5,092 nt of DNA from positions 1 to 5,092 of the forward strand of contig VGSD01000252.1 of NCBI GenBank assembly GCA_016875155.1. The letters are read 5' to 3'. The notes beneath the pieces were generated by a model that worked only from the letters and a program-made list of their open reading frames with translations, was not told where the DNA came from and did not search any database. The stretch comes from Deltaproteobacteria bacterium (lineage in GTDB: Bacteria > Desulfobacterota > BSN033 > UBA1163). The translations under genes were made by a program, and so were the position numbers. Shown in pieces: positions 1 to 5,092 of the stretch (the stretch's first letter is position 1; every line of letters starts with the position of its first letter).

Positions 1-1
1 C

Positions 2-316
2 GTCTTCAAAATTCATGCGATCCGTTATTATGTTGATAATACGATACCGCAAACGCCGGTTCTCAGGAGAGATGCATTTACAGGGAGTCGAAATCAGCCA
101 TTGGCTGATCATATCGAAAACCTCCAATTTCAGTATTTTACTGCCGGTGGCAATCAAACCTTGATTCCCAACAGCACGGCCTCCCTTCAGGTGACCATCA
201 CGGCGAGAACAAAAGACCCTGATCCCACTTACAGCAGTGATGGCGGATTCCGGCGAAGGCAGATTGTATCGAACATTCAATTGAGAAATATGGGAAGGGG
301 AATGGGAGTTCCATAA
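2..316 (+). CDS. pilW: PilW-like type IV pilus minor pilin, C-terminal part (5' end outside window)
   Basis: The frame is open from base 2 to a TAA at 314-316, giving 104 residues with no start inside it, so this is the C-terminal part of a gene that begins left of the window. The text ADHIENLQFQY, followed by a beta-rich stretch (LQVTITART) and a terminal RRRQIVSNIQLRN, is the pattern at the end of PilW-type prepilins, where a 'V/I-E-N-L-Q-F-Q-Y' strand precedes a last strand ending in LRN. PilW is a minor pilin that, with PilV, PilX, FimU and PilE, helps prime pilus assembly and sits in the tip complex. The hydrophobic N-terminal helix that would prove prepilin identity is not in the window. 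The gene directly after it is PilX-like, 17 bases downstream, which supports the call. A PilV- or GspJ-like prepilin is the main alternative. A TTG at 101 is internal and is not a likely start. Confidence 0.75.
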   Translation, partial: VFKIHAIRYYVDNTIPQTPVLRRDAFTGSRNQPLADHIENLQFQYFTAGGNQTLIPNSTASLQVTITARTKDPDPTYSSDGGFRRRQIVSNIQLRNMGRGMGVP

Positions 317-333
317 TCGTTAAGGAGTTCAAA

Positions 334-807
334 ATGGCGAAAAACATTCTTAAGCAGCAAGAGGGGATGGCTTTAGTGATTGCACTGGTGATGCTCCTTG
401 TCCTGACGATCATCGGCATCAATGCCATCAATACAACTGTGTTCGAAACCAGCATCACCGGTAATCAGAGGATATACAATACCGCTTTTTACAGTGGGGA
501 TGGCGGCATTGACGACTTCAAAGCAACGATAAATCCCCTCGATCGTCGAGGAATTCGGGATCAGATATTGGACAGGTCCATTACCTCTTACTCCGATACC
601 ATCCCCGGAAGCAATGTCACTTATAATATCACCACGACCTACCTTGGAGAGGTGAATCGAGGGGGGGTTCCCTATCTGGTTTTTCGAATCAATTCAGAAG
701 GAGTGGCTCCGAATTTCCCATTTGCAGGGAGGGTTTCTGTAGAAACACTCGAGGAGATTGATCCCAGCGGCGGGGGAAATGTAGCCGAAATCAAGAAATA
801 TAACTGA
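334..807 (+). CDS. pilX: PilX-like type IV pilus minor pilin (prepilin)
   Basis: This complete gene encodes 157 residues. The ATG at 334 is preceded by AAGGAG (322-327) at 6 bases' spacing, which fixes the start. The N-terminus is a type III (prepilin) signal: a short charged leader MAKNILKQQEG, predicted PilD cleavage after Gly11, then Met12 and a hydrophobic helix (ALVIALVMLLVLTIIGI, residues 13-29). The following segment ETSITGNQRIYNTAFYSGDGGID (about 38-60) matches the PilX_N pattern, in which the helix continues through a 'gNxrxxxxAFxxAexgi' motif; here the usual 'AFxAAEAGI' reads AFYSGDGGI. As in many PilX/GspK-like pilins, the fifth mature residue is not Glu (it is Ile). The C-terminal part (about 80-157) should form the small globular beta domain, and no Cys pair for a disulfide loop is visible. 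PilX is inserted in the inner membrane, processed, and incorporated at the pilus tip with PilY1. The gene lies between pilW and pilY1, the classical order. Confidence 0.86.
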   Translation: MAKNILKQQEGMALVIALVMLLVLTIIGINAINTTVFETSITGNQRIYNTAFYSGDGGIDDFKATINPLDRRGIRDQILDRSITSYSDTIPGSNVTYNITTTYLGEVNRGGVPYLVFRINSEGVAPNFPFAGRVSVETLEEIDPSGGGNVAEIKKYN

Positions 808-829
808 TGAGGCAATAGGGGAGAAGAAG

Positions 830-3800
830 ATGAAAAAAGGTATATTCATTCTGTACATCGTGGCCTTTCTGTTTTTATTTCCTCTTCTGATTGATGCACA
901 GGAGGATATCTTTCAGGTCAAAACTCCCAATGTGGTGATCATCTTTGATACCTCCAGTTCCATGGATAAGAAACCGAATCAGGCGGACGCTACATCCAGT
1001 AATGTCTGCGTTGATAGTTTTGGAAGACTTCAACCAAACAACCCAAGTGACCCTAACGATGATGGCAATCCACCCTGTGTTTTGCCTTACACCCAGTTTA
1101 ATTTCGAGGGTGGTGCGAACCATCCCTCCAGCAAGCTCTACCAGGCTAAGCTGGCGTTGAAAGAGGTCGTTGAGGATGTGGTAAAAGATCGAGTCAATCT
1201 GGGGTTTGCCACTTATGCCCAATTCAAGACGGAAAAGAGAAGGGGTTACTATGTGAGGGATCGAAGAGATTATACGACCCCAACTTCAGACCAGTGGCGC
1301 TGGCAGAAGCGATACTGGAGATTTAATAATGTAAGAGAGTCCTATTCAAGGATATCCTATAGTCCAAACAGTTTTGTAGATGAATTGTCACAACCCCATA
1401 CCGGGGTTTCAGTCGGTTATTATTTCTACCGTACCCATACCTTTGACAATTCACCTGCTAACAATGGAACCGCTGTACCTCCTATGAATCCCATCGGCAC
1501 CACCCCTGGAACATATACGGCAAATTTGAAATATACTGTGACGAGTATTACCTACAATGCGGAATACAACCGTTATACCTACGCCTATTATTCCGATTTT
1601 CACGACCACTATGAAGAAACAACACGTTATATTTACCGCCCCAATAGCAATCCGATTGATTGCGATGCACAGTTTTCTAAGAATTGGGGTTTGTACCAGA
1701 CCTTTGACTCTTCAGACCCTGACCAGATTGCAAATCCCGGAAAGTGGGCTTGCTCGGGTCCTGTTTTCATTCCTGGAGTCGTTGGAGGATTTGGGTCCTG
1801 GTACCAGCAGTATGCCTGGTTAGAATTTACCGATACGAGCTGCCCTGCCGATTTCGGGTCGGATAATTTTCCACCCAATGCAAACCAGTGGACCAAATGG
1901 AGTGTTGTTAATCCGGCTCAATGTTACGACTGGTCCACTTACTATTATCCTGCAGATGGGGGAAATAATAAACCCCATATCTGGAGTTACTTTAAGATGG
2001 CTGGAAATAACTGGCCGTGGTCCATTCAATTTAATAGAACCGCCAGTACTCCTGACCTATATTATCCTTCAAGAGATGCGGCTGAAAATTTCAACAACAC
2101 TCCAGGGGCACTGAATAACCGGTATTTCTTCGTCAATTTTCCGGATGACAAAACCCCAGGTTTTACGCCTGCGATTCGGACAGCCAATCGGGAGACGATC
2201 AAGTCTTTCCTCGATTTGACTCCTGTACAACGTCCCGAGCCTGTATCTGGGGAATATAGATTCTGGACGAAACTGCCCGTCCAGAGTAGAGAAAATAATC
2301 CTGCAACCGGCCAACCCAGGACCGGTTTGACCTCCAATACAACAGAATCCTTTTTTACTCCGCTTGCCGATTCCCTGAAATCTGCCTTTGAGTATTTTAG
2401 TGATTATGTTTTCAGGTACAACGGAGGAGATCCGACAAGCCAGCAGTCTGCAGGAGGAGTTCTTTGCCGTGGGAACTACATCATTCTTCTCACCGATGGT
2501 TTGGAAAGCGCCAGGTGCTTGCCTTCGGGATCCTGTCCGGGCGGAGGAGGTGGGAGTCCGGATTACGGAGCCGGACCCACAGAGGCGGCCAATCTTAAAA
2601 CGATCAATGTGAAAACTTTCGTCATTGGATTTGGGACAGATCTACAGGGAAATGTCACACTCAACAGCATTGCTTCCTCCGGTGGAACCAATAATGCCTA
2701 TTTTGCAACCGATTTGCCCACATTAAAGCTTGCCCTCGAATCCATCTTTCAGGCCATTCTCGAGACCAGTTATGGAAGGTCAAATCCTACCATTGCAAAA
2801 TCTGGAGACCGTATCTTTAAAGGTTTCTTTGAATTCACAAGCGATCAATCCTGGAAAGGCGGCCTTTATGCATACGAAATAGATAAAGCAACGGGTCGCC
2901 TCATCGATTTGAATGCGGCTACTCCTACTGTGATCGACCCGGTCTGGGATGCAGGCGAGAAATTGACGAATAATGGAAGGGGGACGGTTTGGACATGGAA
3001 GGATGACATCCTGAATCCATCAAGATTGTTGTTTGATAAAAATACCGCCTCTCTCTATGATCAGGTTTATCCGAATCCCAGAACCGAAGATATTGATGGA
3101 GACGGAGCCATTGATGATGACGATGCCAAAACCATCATCGGATATACACTTGATCCCTATTTTGATGACACAACAGTAGGCGGAACCCATCTCCCTGGAT
3201 ACCACAAAGGTCAGAGGCCCATCATAGGAAATAAGGGGTGGAAACTTGGGGATATCTATCATTCAACCCCTGTATTTGTGGGAGCGCCTCCTCACGGTTT
3301 CACAGAGAACAGTTATGGTACGTTCTATCAAAACTATAAGAACCGCACCCAGATGGTCTATGTGGGCGCCAATGACGGAATGCTCCACGGGATTAAGAAT
3401 ACCAAGGGAACTTCCTCCACTGACGGGAGGGAACATATTGCCATCATTCCCAAGAGGACCCCACTGGGGAAGGTGAAAAATTTAAGATCCAATCACGACT
3501 ACTATGTGGATGCCACCCCAAAAGCCTACGATGTCTTTTTCAGCAGCCTTGCTACACCCGAGGAGTGGCAGAAATGGAGGACAGTCATCATCACAGGCTT
3601 GAGAGAGGGCGGGCCTTACTACTTTGCCATAGATGTCACCAACCCGGATGGGTATGCCTCTGGCCCTGAGTATCCAAAGATTCTCTGGGAATGGACGGAC
3701 AATAAGATGGGAGATTCATGGGCCAAACCTGATGTAGGAAAGATCAACGATGGAGGCACATTTAAACATGTCGCCTTTATTACTGGAGGATATTCCGCAG

Positions 3801-4588
3801 GAAATAACATCGGTAACAGTTTCTATATCGTCGATATCCAAACCGGAACAACAATAAAGAGCTGGGTGAATTTAGGGGCAAACGACAACAAGATTCCCTC
3901 TGGGCCAACGACATTTGATGCGAACAACGATGGCCGGGTGGACTATATCTACTTCGGAGATACCAAGGGAACTCTCTGGAGAGTGGATGTGAGGGATTCC
4001 GATAAAACCAATTGGACCTGCAATCCATTATTTACGCCTTCTGTTGTTGCTCAGAGAAAACCGATCTTCTACTCACCCACGGTGGTTAAAAATAATGAAG
4101 GAAAGATCCTGGTTTTCTTCGGAACCGGAGAAGAACTCAATCTTCTTACGGTTACAGATAACTACTTCTGGGAAGTCTGGGATGACAATGGAACAGGGAG
4201 AGTGATCGGCTCAAGCTGGCCGAAAGTCTTAACCGGACAGAAAGTCCTTTCTTCTCCGGTTGTCGCAAATTATGTCGTCTATTTTACCTCTTGGCTCTAT
4301 ACAGCAACCAGTGAATATTGCGGTGCGGGGTCGGGAAGAATCTATGGCCTAAAGATATCGAATGCCGGTATTGATGGAGGTGCGGCAGGGTTGGTATTGC
4401 TGGATAGTTATGGTAAACCTAAACCCGTAGTTGAATATGAAGTAATCGGTCCGGGGATACCCACTTCGCCGGTCGTGACGAATGGGACGATCTATGTATC
4501 GTCCAATGTGGATGCAAAGAATATCATTGTTATTAAGTTTCTTGGGTGGCCTGCATCAAGAACAAGGTCATGGAGGGAGGTTTTTTAG
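830..4588 (+). CDS. pilY1: PilY1-like type IV pilus tip adhesin with split vWA domain and C-terminal beta-propeller
   Basis: This complete gene encodes 1252 residues. The ATG at 830 follows AGGGGAG (817-823) by 6 bases. Residues 1-23 are a signal peptide (MKKGIFILYIVAFLFLFPLL, probable cleavage after IDA). A von Willebrand A domain starts at about 33: the MIDAS DxSxS is D40-T-S42-S-S44 in VVIIFDTSSSMD, followed by helix 101-118 and strand RVNLGFATYA. A Tyr/Trp-rich insertion covers about 131-445. The vWA fold then resumes with the likely MIDAS Thr510 (TPLADSL), D556 (IILLTDG), VKTFVIGFG (594-602) and a last helix near 636-644. The PilY1/Neisseria PilC-type propeller spans about 800-1240 (GDIYHSTPVFVG, YVGANDGMLHG, ITGGYSAG). 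Two EF-hand-like loops are present: D754-x-D756-x-D758-G-x-x-D762, and D1030-x-N1032-x-D1034-G-x-x-D1038 in the propeller, where Pseudomonas PilY1 binds the calcium that governs pilus extension and retraction. The length is typical of PilY1. It should act on the cell surface at the pilus tip. The C-terminal SWREVF resembles the ends of homologues as I remember them, so the stop looks genuine. Substrate or host specificity cannot be read. Confidence 0.93.
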   Translation: MKKGIFILYIVAFLFLFPLLIDAQEDIFQVKTPNVVIIFDTSSSMDKKPNQADATSSNVCVDSFGRLQPNNPSDPNDDGNPPCVLPYTQFNFEGGANHPSSKLYQAKLALKEVVEDVVKDRVNLGFATYAQFKTEKRRGYYVRDRRDYTTPTSDQWRWQKRYWRFNNVRESYSRISYSPNSFVDELSQPHTGVSVGYYFYRTHTFDNSPANNGTAVPPMNPIGTTPGTYTANLKYTVTSITYNAEYNRYTYAYYSDFHDHYEETTRYIYRPNSNPIDCDAQFSKNWGLYQTFDSSDPDQIANPGKWACSGPVFIPGVVGGFGSWYQQYAWLEFTDTSCPADFGSDNFPPNANQWTKWSVVNPAQCYDWSTYYYPADGGNNKPHIWSYFKMAGNNWPWSIQFNRTASTPDLYYPSRDAAENFNNTPGALNNRYFFVNFPDDKTPGFTPAIRTANRETIKSFLDLTPVQRPEPVSGEYRFWTKLPVQSRENNPATGQPRTGLTSNTTESFFTPLADSLKSAFEYFSDYVFRYNGGDPTSQQSAGGVLCRGNYIILLTDGLESARCLPSGSCPGGGGGSPDYGAGPTEAANLKTINVKTFVIGFGTDLQGNVTLNSIASSGGTNNAYFATDLPTLKLALESIFQAILETSYGRSNPTIAKSGDRIFKGFFEFTSDQSWKGGLYAYEIDKATGRLIDLNAATPTVIDPVWDAGEKLTNNGRGTVWTWKDDILNPSRLLFDKNTASLYDQVYPNPRTEDIDGDGAIDDDDAKTIIGYTLDPYFDDTTVGGTHLPGYHKGQRPIIGNKGWKLGDIYHSTPVFVGAPPHGFTENSYGTFYQNYKNRTQMVYVGANDGMLHGIKNTKGTSSTDGREHIAIIPKRTPLGKVKNLRSNHDYYVDATPKAYDVFFSSLATPEEWQKWRTVIITGLREGGPYYFAIDVTNPDGYASGPEYPKILWEWTDNKMGDSWAKPDVGKINDGGTFKHVAFITGGYSAGNNIGNSFYIVDIQTGTTIKSWVNLGANDNKIPSGPTTFDANNDGRVDYIYFGDTKGTLWRVDVRDSDKTNWTCNPLFTPSVVAQRKPIFYSPTVVKNNEGKILVFFGTGEELNLLTVTDNYFWEVWDDNGTGRVIGSSWPKVLTGQKVLSSPVVANYVVYFTSWLYTATSEYCGAGSGRIYGLKISNAGIDGGAAGLVLLDSYGKPKPVVEYEVIGPGIPTSPVVTNGTIYVSSNVDAKNIIVIKFLGWPASRTRSWREVF

Positions 4589-4600
4589 TCAGAAAAAATG

Positions 4601-4691
4601 GACGAATAGCACGAATGACGGCAAATGGCATGCTTGCGCGCCGAAGCGCTTCAGCGCACAGGCACGAATAGGTTTTATTCGTGAAATTCGT
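4601..4691. repeat. Cluster of short direct and inverted repeats (CACGAAT / ATTCGTG, with a GCGC-rich palindrome)
   Basis: Just after pilY1 the motif (G/C)ACGAAT occurs at 4601-4607, 4610-4616 and 4663-4669, and its inverse ATTCGT(G) at 4677-4683 and 4686-4691. The pair 4663-4669 / 4677-4683 forms a perfect 7-bp hairpin with a 7-base loop (AGGTTTT). Between the direct copies lies a GC-rich palindromic core: GAAGCGCTTC (4643-4652) is a perfect 10-base palindrome, flanked by TGCGC (4635-4639) and GCGCA (4654-4658). The arrangement resembles REP-type extragenic palindromes or a small decayed repeat element. No uridine run follows the hairpin, so it is not a standard intrinsic terminator, though it could protect the 3' end of the pilY1 message. 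Copy number elsewhere in the genome cannot be seen. Confidence 0.55.
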
Positions 4692-4763
4692 TATCATTGG
4701 TGTAATTCGCCAATTCATTGTTTAAAGGTGATATTTTGTCCAGAAGGAATGGTCGTGGAAAAA

Positions 4764-4804
4764 TTTTCATACCGTATGGAAACAATTTTTGGAAAGGATC
4801 TTTC
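4764..4804. promoter_or_regulatory. Possible activator-binding dyads upstream of the sigma-54 promoter
   Basis: Two small dyads lie in the zone where sigma-54 enhancer-binding proteins usually bind. The first, 4764-4782, is centred on CATAC-C-GTATG (4768-4778) and extends outward through TTT/AAA with one G-T pair. The second is GAAAG-GAT-CTTTC (4792-4804). Their centres are about 121 and 96 bases before the predicted transcription start. Short dyads arise by chance in AT-rich DNA, so their regulatory role rests on position only, and no specific activator can be named. Confidence 0.3.
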
Positions 4805-4838
4805 TCGCCAGGGAGGTGATGTTGATAATATCCTTATA

Positions 4839-4851
4839 AATCAATAACTTG
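4839..4851 (+). promoter_or_regulatory. Putative IHF-binding site
   Basis: AATCAATAACTTG matches the IHF consensus WATCAANNNNTTR at every fixed position. It lies in AT-rich DNA between the upstream dyads and the -24/-12 element, centred about 49 bases before the predicted start. That is where IHF normally bends DNA to bring an enhancer-bound activator onto sigma-54 polymerase. The consensus is short, so the match alone is modest evidence; the position adds weight. Confidence 0.45.
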
Positions 4852-4867
4852 AAGAATTTTTGCCTAA

Positions 4868-4883
4868 TGGCATAGTATTTGCT
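4868..4883 (+). promoter_or_regulatory. Sigma-54 (RpoN) type -24/-12 promoter driving the riboswitch leader
   Basis: TGGCATAGTATTTGCT fits the sigma-54 consensus TGGCAC-N5-TTGCW, with the invariant GG (4869-4870) and GC (4881-4882) separated by exactly 10 bases. The only departure in the conserved blocks is T for C at the sixth base. Transcription would start near 4894, about 16 bases before the first paired base of the riboswitch aptamer, which is a sensible leader start. RpoN commonly controls pilin and other surface-appendage genes in Pseudomonas, Geobacter and Myxococcus. An overlapping sigma-70 reading also exists (TTGAAG 4849-4854, 18-base spacer, TAGTAT 4873-4878) with 4 of 6 matches in each box, so the sigma factor needs experimental proof. 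Confidence 0.65.
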
Positions 4884-4909
4884 AGTTAAATAATCAAACT
4901 GAATATGGA

Positions 4910-4994
4910 CCGAAAAGCCAAACCACGAGCGATTGTGGGGCGGAAAGCCACGGATCCTGAGCCTGTCGAAGGATCGCCGGGTTGCCGAAGTCGG
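4910..4994 (+). promoter_or_regulatory. Cyclic di-GMP-I (GEMM-I) riboswitch aptamer
   Basis: The segment has the full GEMM-I layout when compared from memory with the Vibrio Vc2 aptamer. P1 pairs CCGA (4910-4913) with TCGG (4991-4994). The conserved AAACC (4920-4924) opens the first hairpin, whose 6-bp stem 4923-4928 / 4933-4938 is capped by the GNRA tetraloop GCGA (4929-4932), the loop that docks into the second hairpin. GGGGCGG-AAAGCC (4937-4949) matches GGGACGC-AAAGCC, with A4944 as the ligand-intercalating A47. The second hairpin contains the GATCCT / AGGATC stem (4953-4958 / 4970-4975). The 3' core CGGGTTGCCGA (4978-4988) is the conserved closing strand. The Vc2 G21-C46 pair is replaced by C4918-G4943, a compensatory change. 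The base at Vc2 position 20 is G (4917), which favours c-di-GMP over cAMP-GMP. The aptamer precedes an intrinsic terminator; the controlled gene lies right of the window. Confidence 0.92.
4956..4972. repeat. Dispersed 17-base repeat CCTGAGCCTGTCGAAGG inside the riboswitch's second hairpin
   Basis: CCTGAGCCTGTCGAAGG is a sequence I recognise as very common between genes in many environmental bacterial genomes, also in the complementary form CCTTCGACAGGCTCAGG. Here it supplies the apical loop and part of the stem of the variable GEMM-I hairpin (GATCCT 4953-4958 with AGGATC 4970-4975). Only one copy is in this window, so its repeat status rests on recollection and not on the sequence shown. Confidence 0.5.
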
Positions 4995-5002
4995 AACAAA
5001 AG

Positions 5003-5044
5003 AAACCGGGTTCACGTGGCTAAAACACGTAACCCGGTTTTTTT
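5003..5044 (+). terminator. Intrinsic terminator, expression platform of the riboswitch
   Basis: The arm 5003-5018 pairs with 5026-5040 to form 15 base pairs with a single bulged C (5013): AAACCGGGTT (5003-5012) with AACCCGGTTT (5031-5040), then ACGTG with CACGT, closed by a 7-base loop (5019-5025). A run of seven T (5038-5044) follows at once. It lies 8 bases after the aptamer's P1 and before any coding sequence, so it is an attenuator more than an end-of-gene terminator. The aptamer strand CCGGGTTGC (4977-4985) can pair with GTAACCCGG (5029-5037), 9 pairs including one G-T. Forming that helix would dissolve both the aptamer core and the terminator. The expected logic is therefore: ligand bound, aptamer stable, terminator forms, gene OFF. 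On the opposite strand the T-run is interrupted, so bidirectional action would be weaker. Confidence 0.88.
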
Positions 5045-5060
5045 ATTTCCTCTCTCTTCC

Positions 5061-5077
5061 CTCTCCCCTGGGGAGAG
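5061..5077. repeat. Palindrome CTCTCCCC-T-GGGGAGAG in the downstream leader
   Basis: This is a perfect inverted repeat with 8-base arms and a single central T, in a pyrimidine-rich stretch after the riboswitch terminator. In RNA the hairpin would need to open its innermost pairs to make a loop. Similar CCCTCTCCCC/GGGGAGAGGG palindromes are common between genes in environmental bacteria as far as I recall. No gene start is visible between here and the window end at 5092, so the leader of the controlled gene continues past the edge. Confidence 0.45.
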
Positions 5078-5092
5078 AGCCTGCCTGCCGCA

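Larger units (their letters stand above)
4589..4867. other. Non-coding region between pilY1 and the riboswitch transcription unit
   Basis: No convincing gene lies here on either strand. Open frames that cross it begin inside pilY1 or lack a usable ribosome-binding site. Besides the inverted-repeat cluster (4601-4691), the dyads (4764-4804) and the IHF-like site (4839-4851), the region is AT-rich and unremarkable. I see no good intrinsic terminator for pilY1: the T-run 4581-4586 overlaps the stop codon but has no stem before it. The pilY1 transcript may therefore end by Rho, by the repeat hairpin, or run on into the riboswitch leader, where the attenuator at 5003-5044 would stop it. Confidence 0.6.

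Noticed and set aside
875..3810. Several - strand and alternative-frame open frames within pilY1
   Set aside because: They are fully covered by the 1252-residue PilY1 frame, which has strong domain evidence, and none has a recognisable domain.
4571..4588. T-run overlapping the pilY1 stop codon as a terminator
   Set aside because: The six T residues have no inverted repeat directly before them.
4663..4683. Hairpin CACGAAT / ATTCGTG as the terminator of pilY1
   Set aside because: The stem is AT-rich, only 7 bp, and no T-run follows on the + strand, so it does not meet the criteria for an intrinsic terminator.
4482..4847. A 121-residue + strand open frame overlapping the end of pilY1
   Set aside because: Its first third is an out-of-frame shadow of pilY1, the rest crosses the repeat patch, and it shows no domain or good start.
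4749..4847. Short frame (32 residues, starting MVVEKFSYRMETIFG) before the riboswitch
   Set aside because: The purine-rich AGAAGGA ends right against the ATG, leaving no proper Shine-Dalgarno spacing. The frame overlaps the dyads and IHF-like site, and nothing about the peptide is recognisable.
4849..4878. Sigma-70 promoter TTGAAG-18-TAGTAT
   Set aside because: Only 4 of 6 matches in each box with an 18-base spacer, while the overlapping sigma-54 element fits better. It is kept only as an alternative reading.
4910..4994. Reading the riboswitch as the cAMP-GMP-specific (GEMM-Ib) subtype
   Set aside because: The base aligned to Vc2 position 20 is G (4917), whereas the cAMP-GMP-preferring subtype characteristically has A there. 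Mixed specificity is not excluded.
4767..5015. An 82-residue - strand open frame across the riboswitch region
   Set aside because: It is antisense to a well-supported structured RNA and has no recognisable protein features.

Overview
The window comes from a Gram-negative bacterium with type IV pili. Moderate GC content, a deltaproteobacteria-like (Desulfobacterota/Geobacter-like) PilX-PilY1 pair, a sigma-54-type promoter and a GEMM-I riboswitch all point that way. No taxonomic marker is present, so the lineage is an inference.

Positions 1-4588 hold the end of a minor-pilin operon on the + strand: the C-terminal part of a PilW-like prepilin (cut by the window edge), a complete PilX-like minor pilin, and a 1252-residue PilY1-like tip adhesin. 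Gaps between genes are 17 and 22 bases, and the two complete genes each have a clear Shine-Dalgarno sequence, so they are very probably co-transcribed. In known systems minor pilins and PilY1 form the priming and tip complex of the pilus. The PilY1 here has a signal peptide, a von Willebrand A domain split by a roughly 310-residue aromatic-rich insertion, and a C-terminal PilY1/PilC beta-propeller with an EF-hand-like calcium loop.

Positions 4589-5092 have no convincing gene but are dense in regulatory sequence. First comes a patch of short inverted repeats (about 4601-4691). Next is what reads as a full sigma-54 control region: small dyads at about -121 and -96, a perfect match to the IHF consensus at about -49, and a -24/-12 element with exact GG-N10-GC spacing. 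The predicted transcript starts near 4894 and runs at once into a GEMM-I (cyclic di-GMP class I) riboswitch aptamer at 4910-4994, followed by a strong intrinsic terminator at 5003-5044. The aptamer strand 4977-4985 can pair with the 3' arm of the terminator, giving a plausible antiterminator and a predicted ligand-OFF switch. The regulated gene lies beyond the right edge.

Taken together, a pilus-tip operon (whose PilY1 homologue in Pseudomonas feeds into c-di-GMP signalling) is followed by a new transcription unit that appears to integrate sigma-54/activator input and c-di-GMP. The apical part of the riboswitch's second hairpin consists of a 17-base sequence that I recognise as a widespread dispersed repeat in environmental bacterial genomes.
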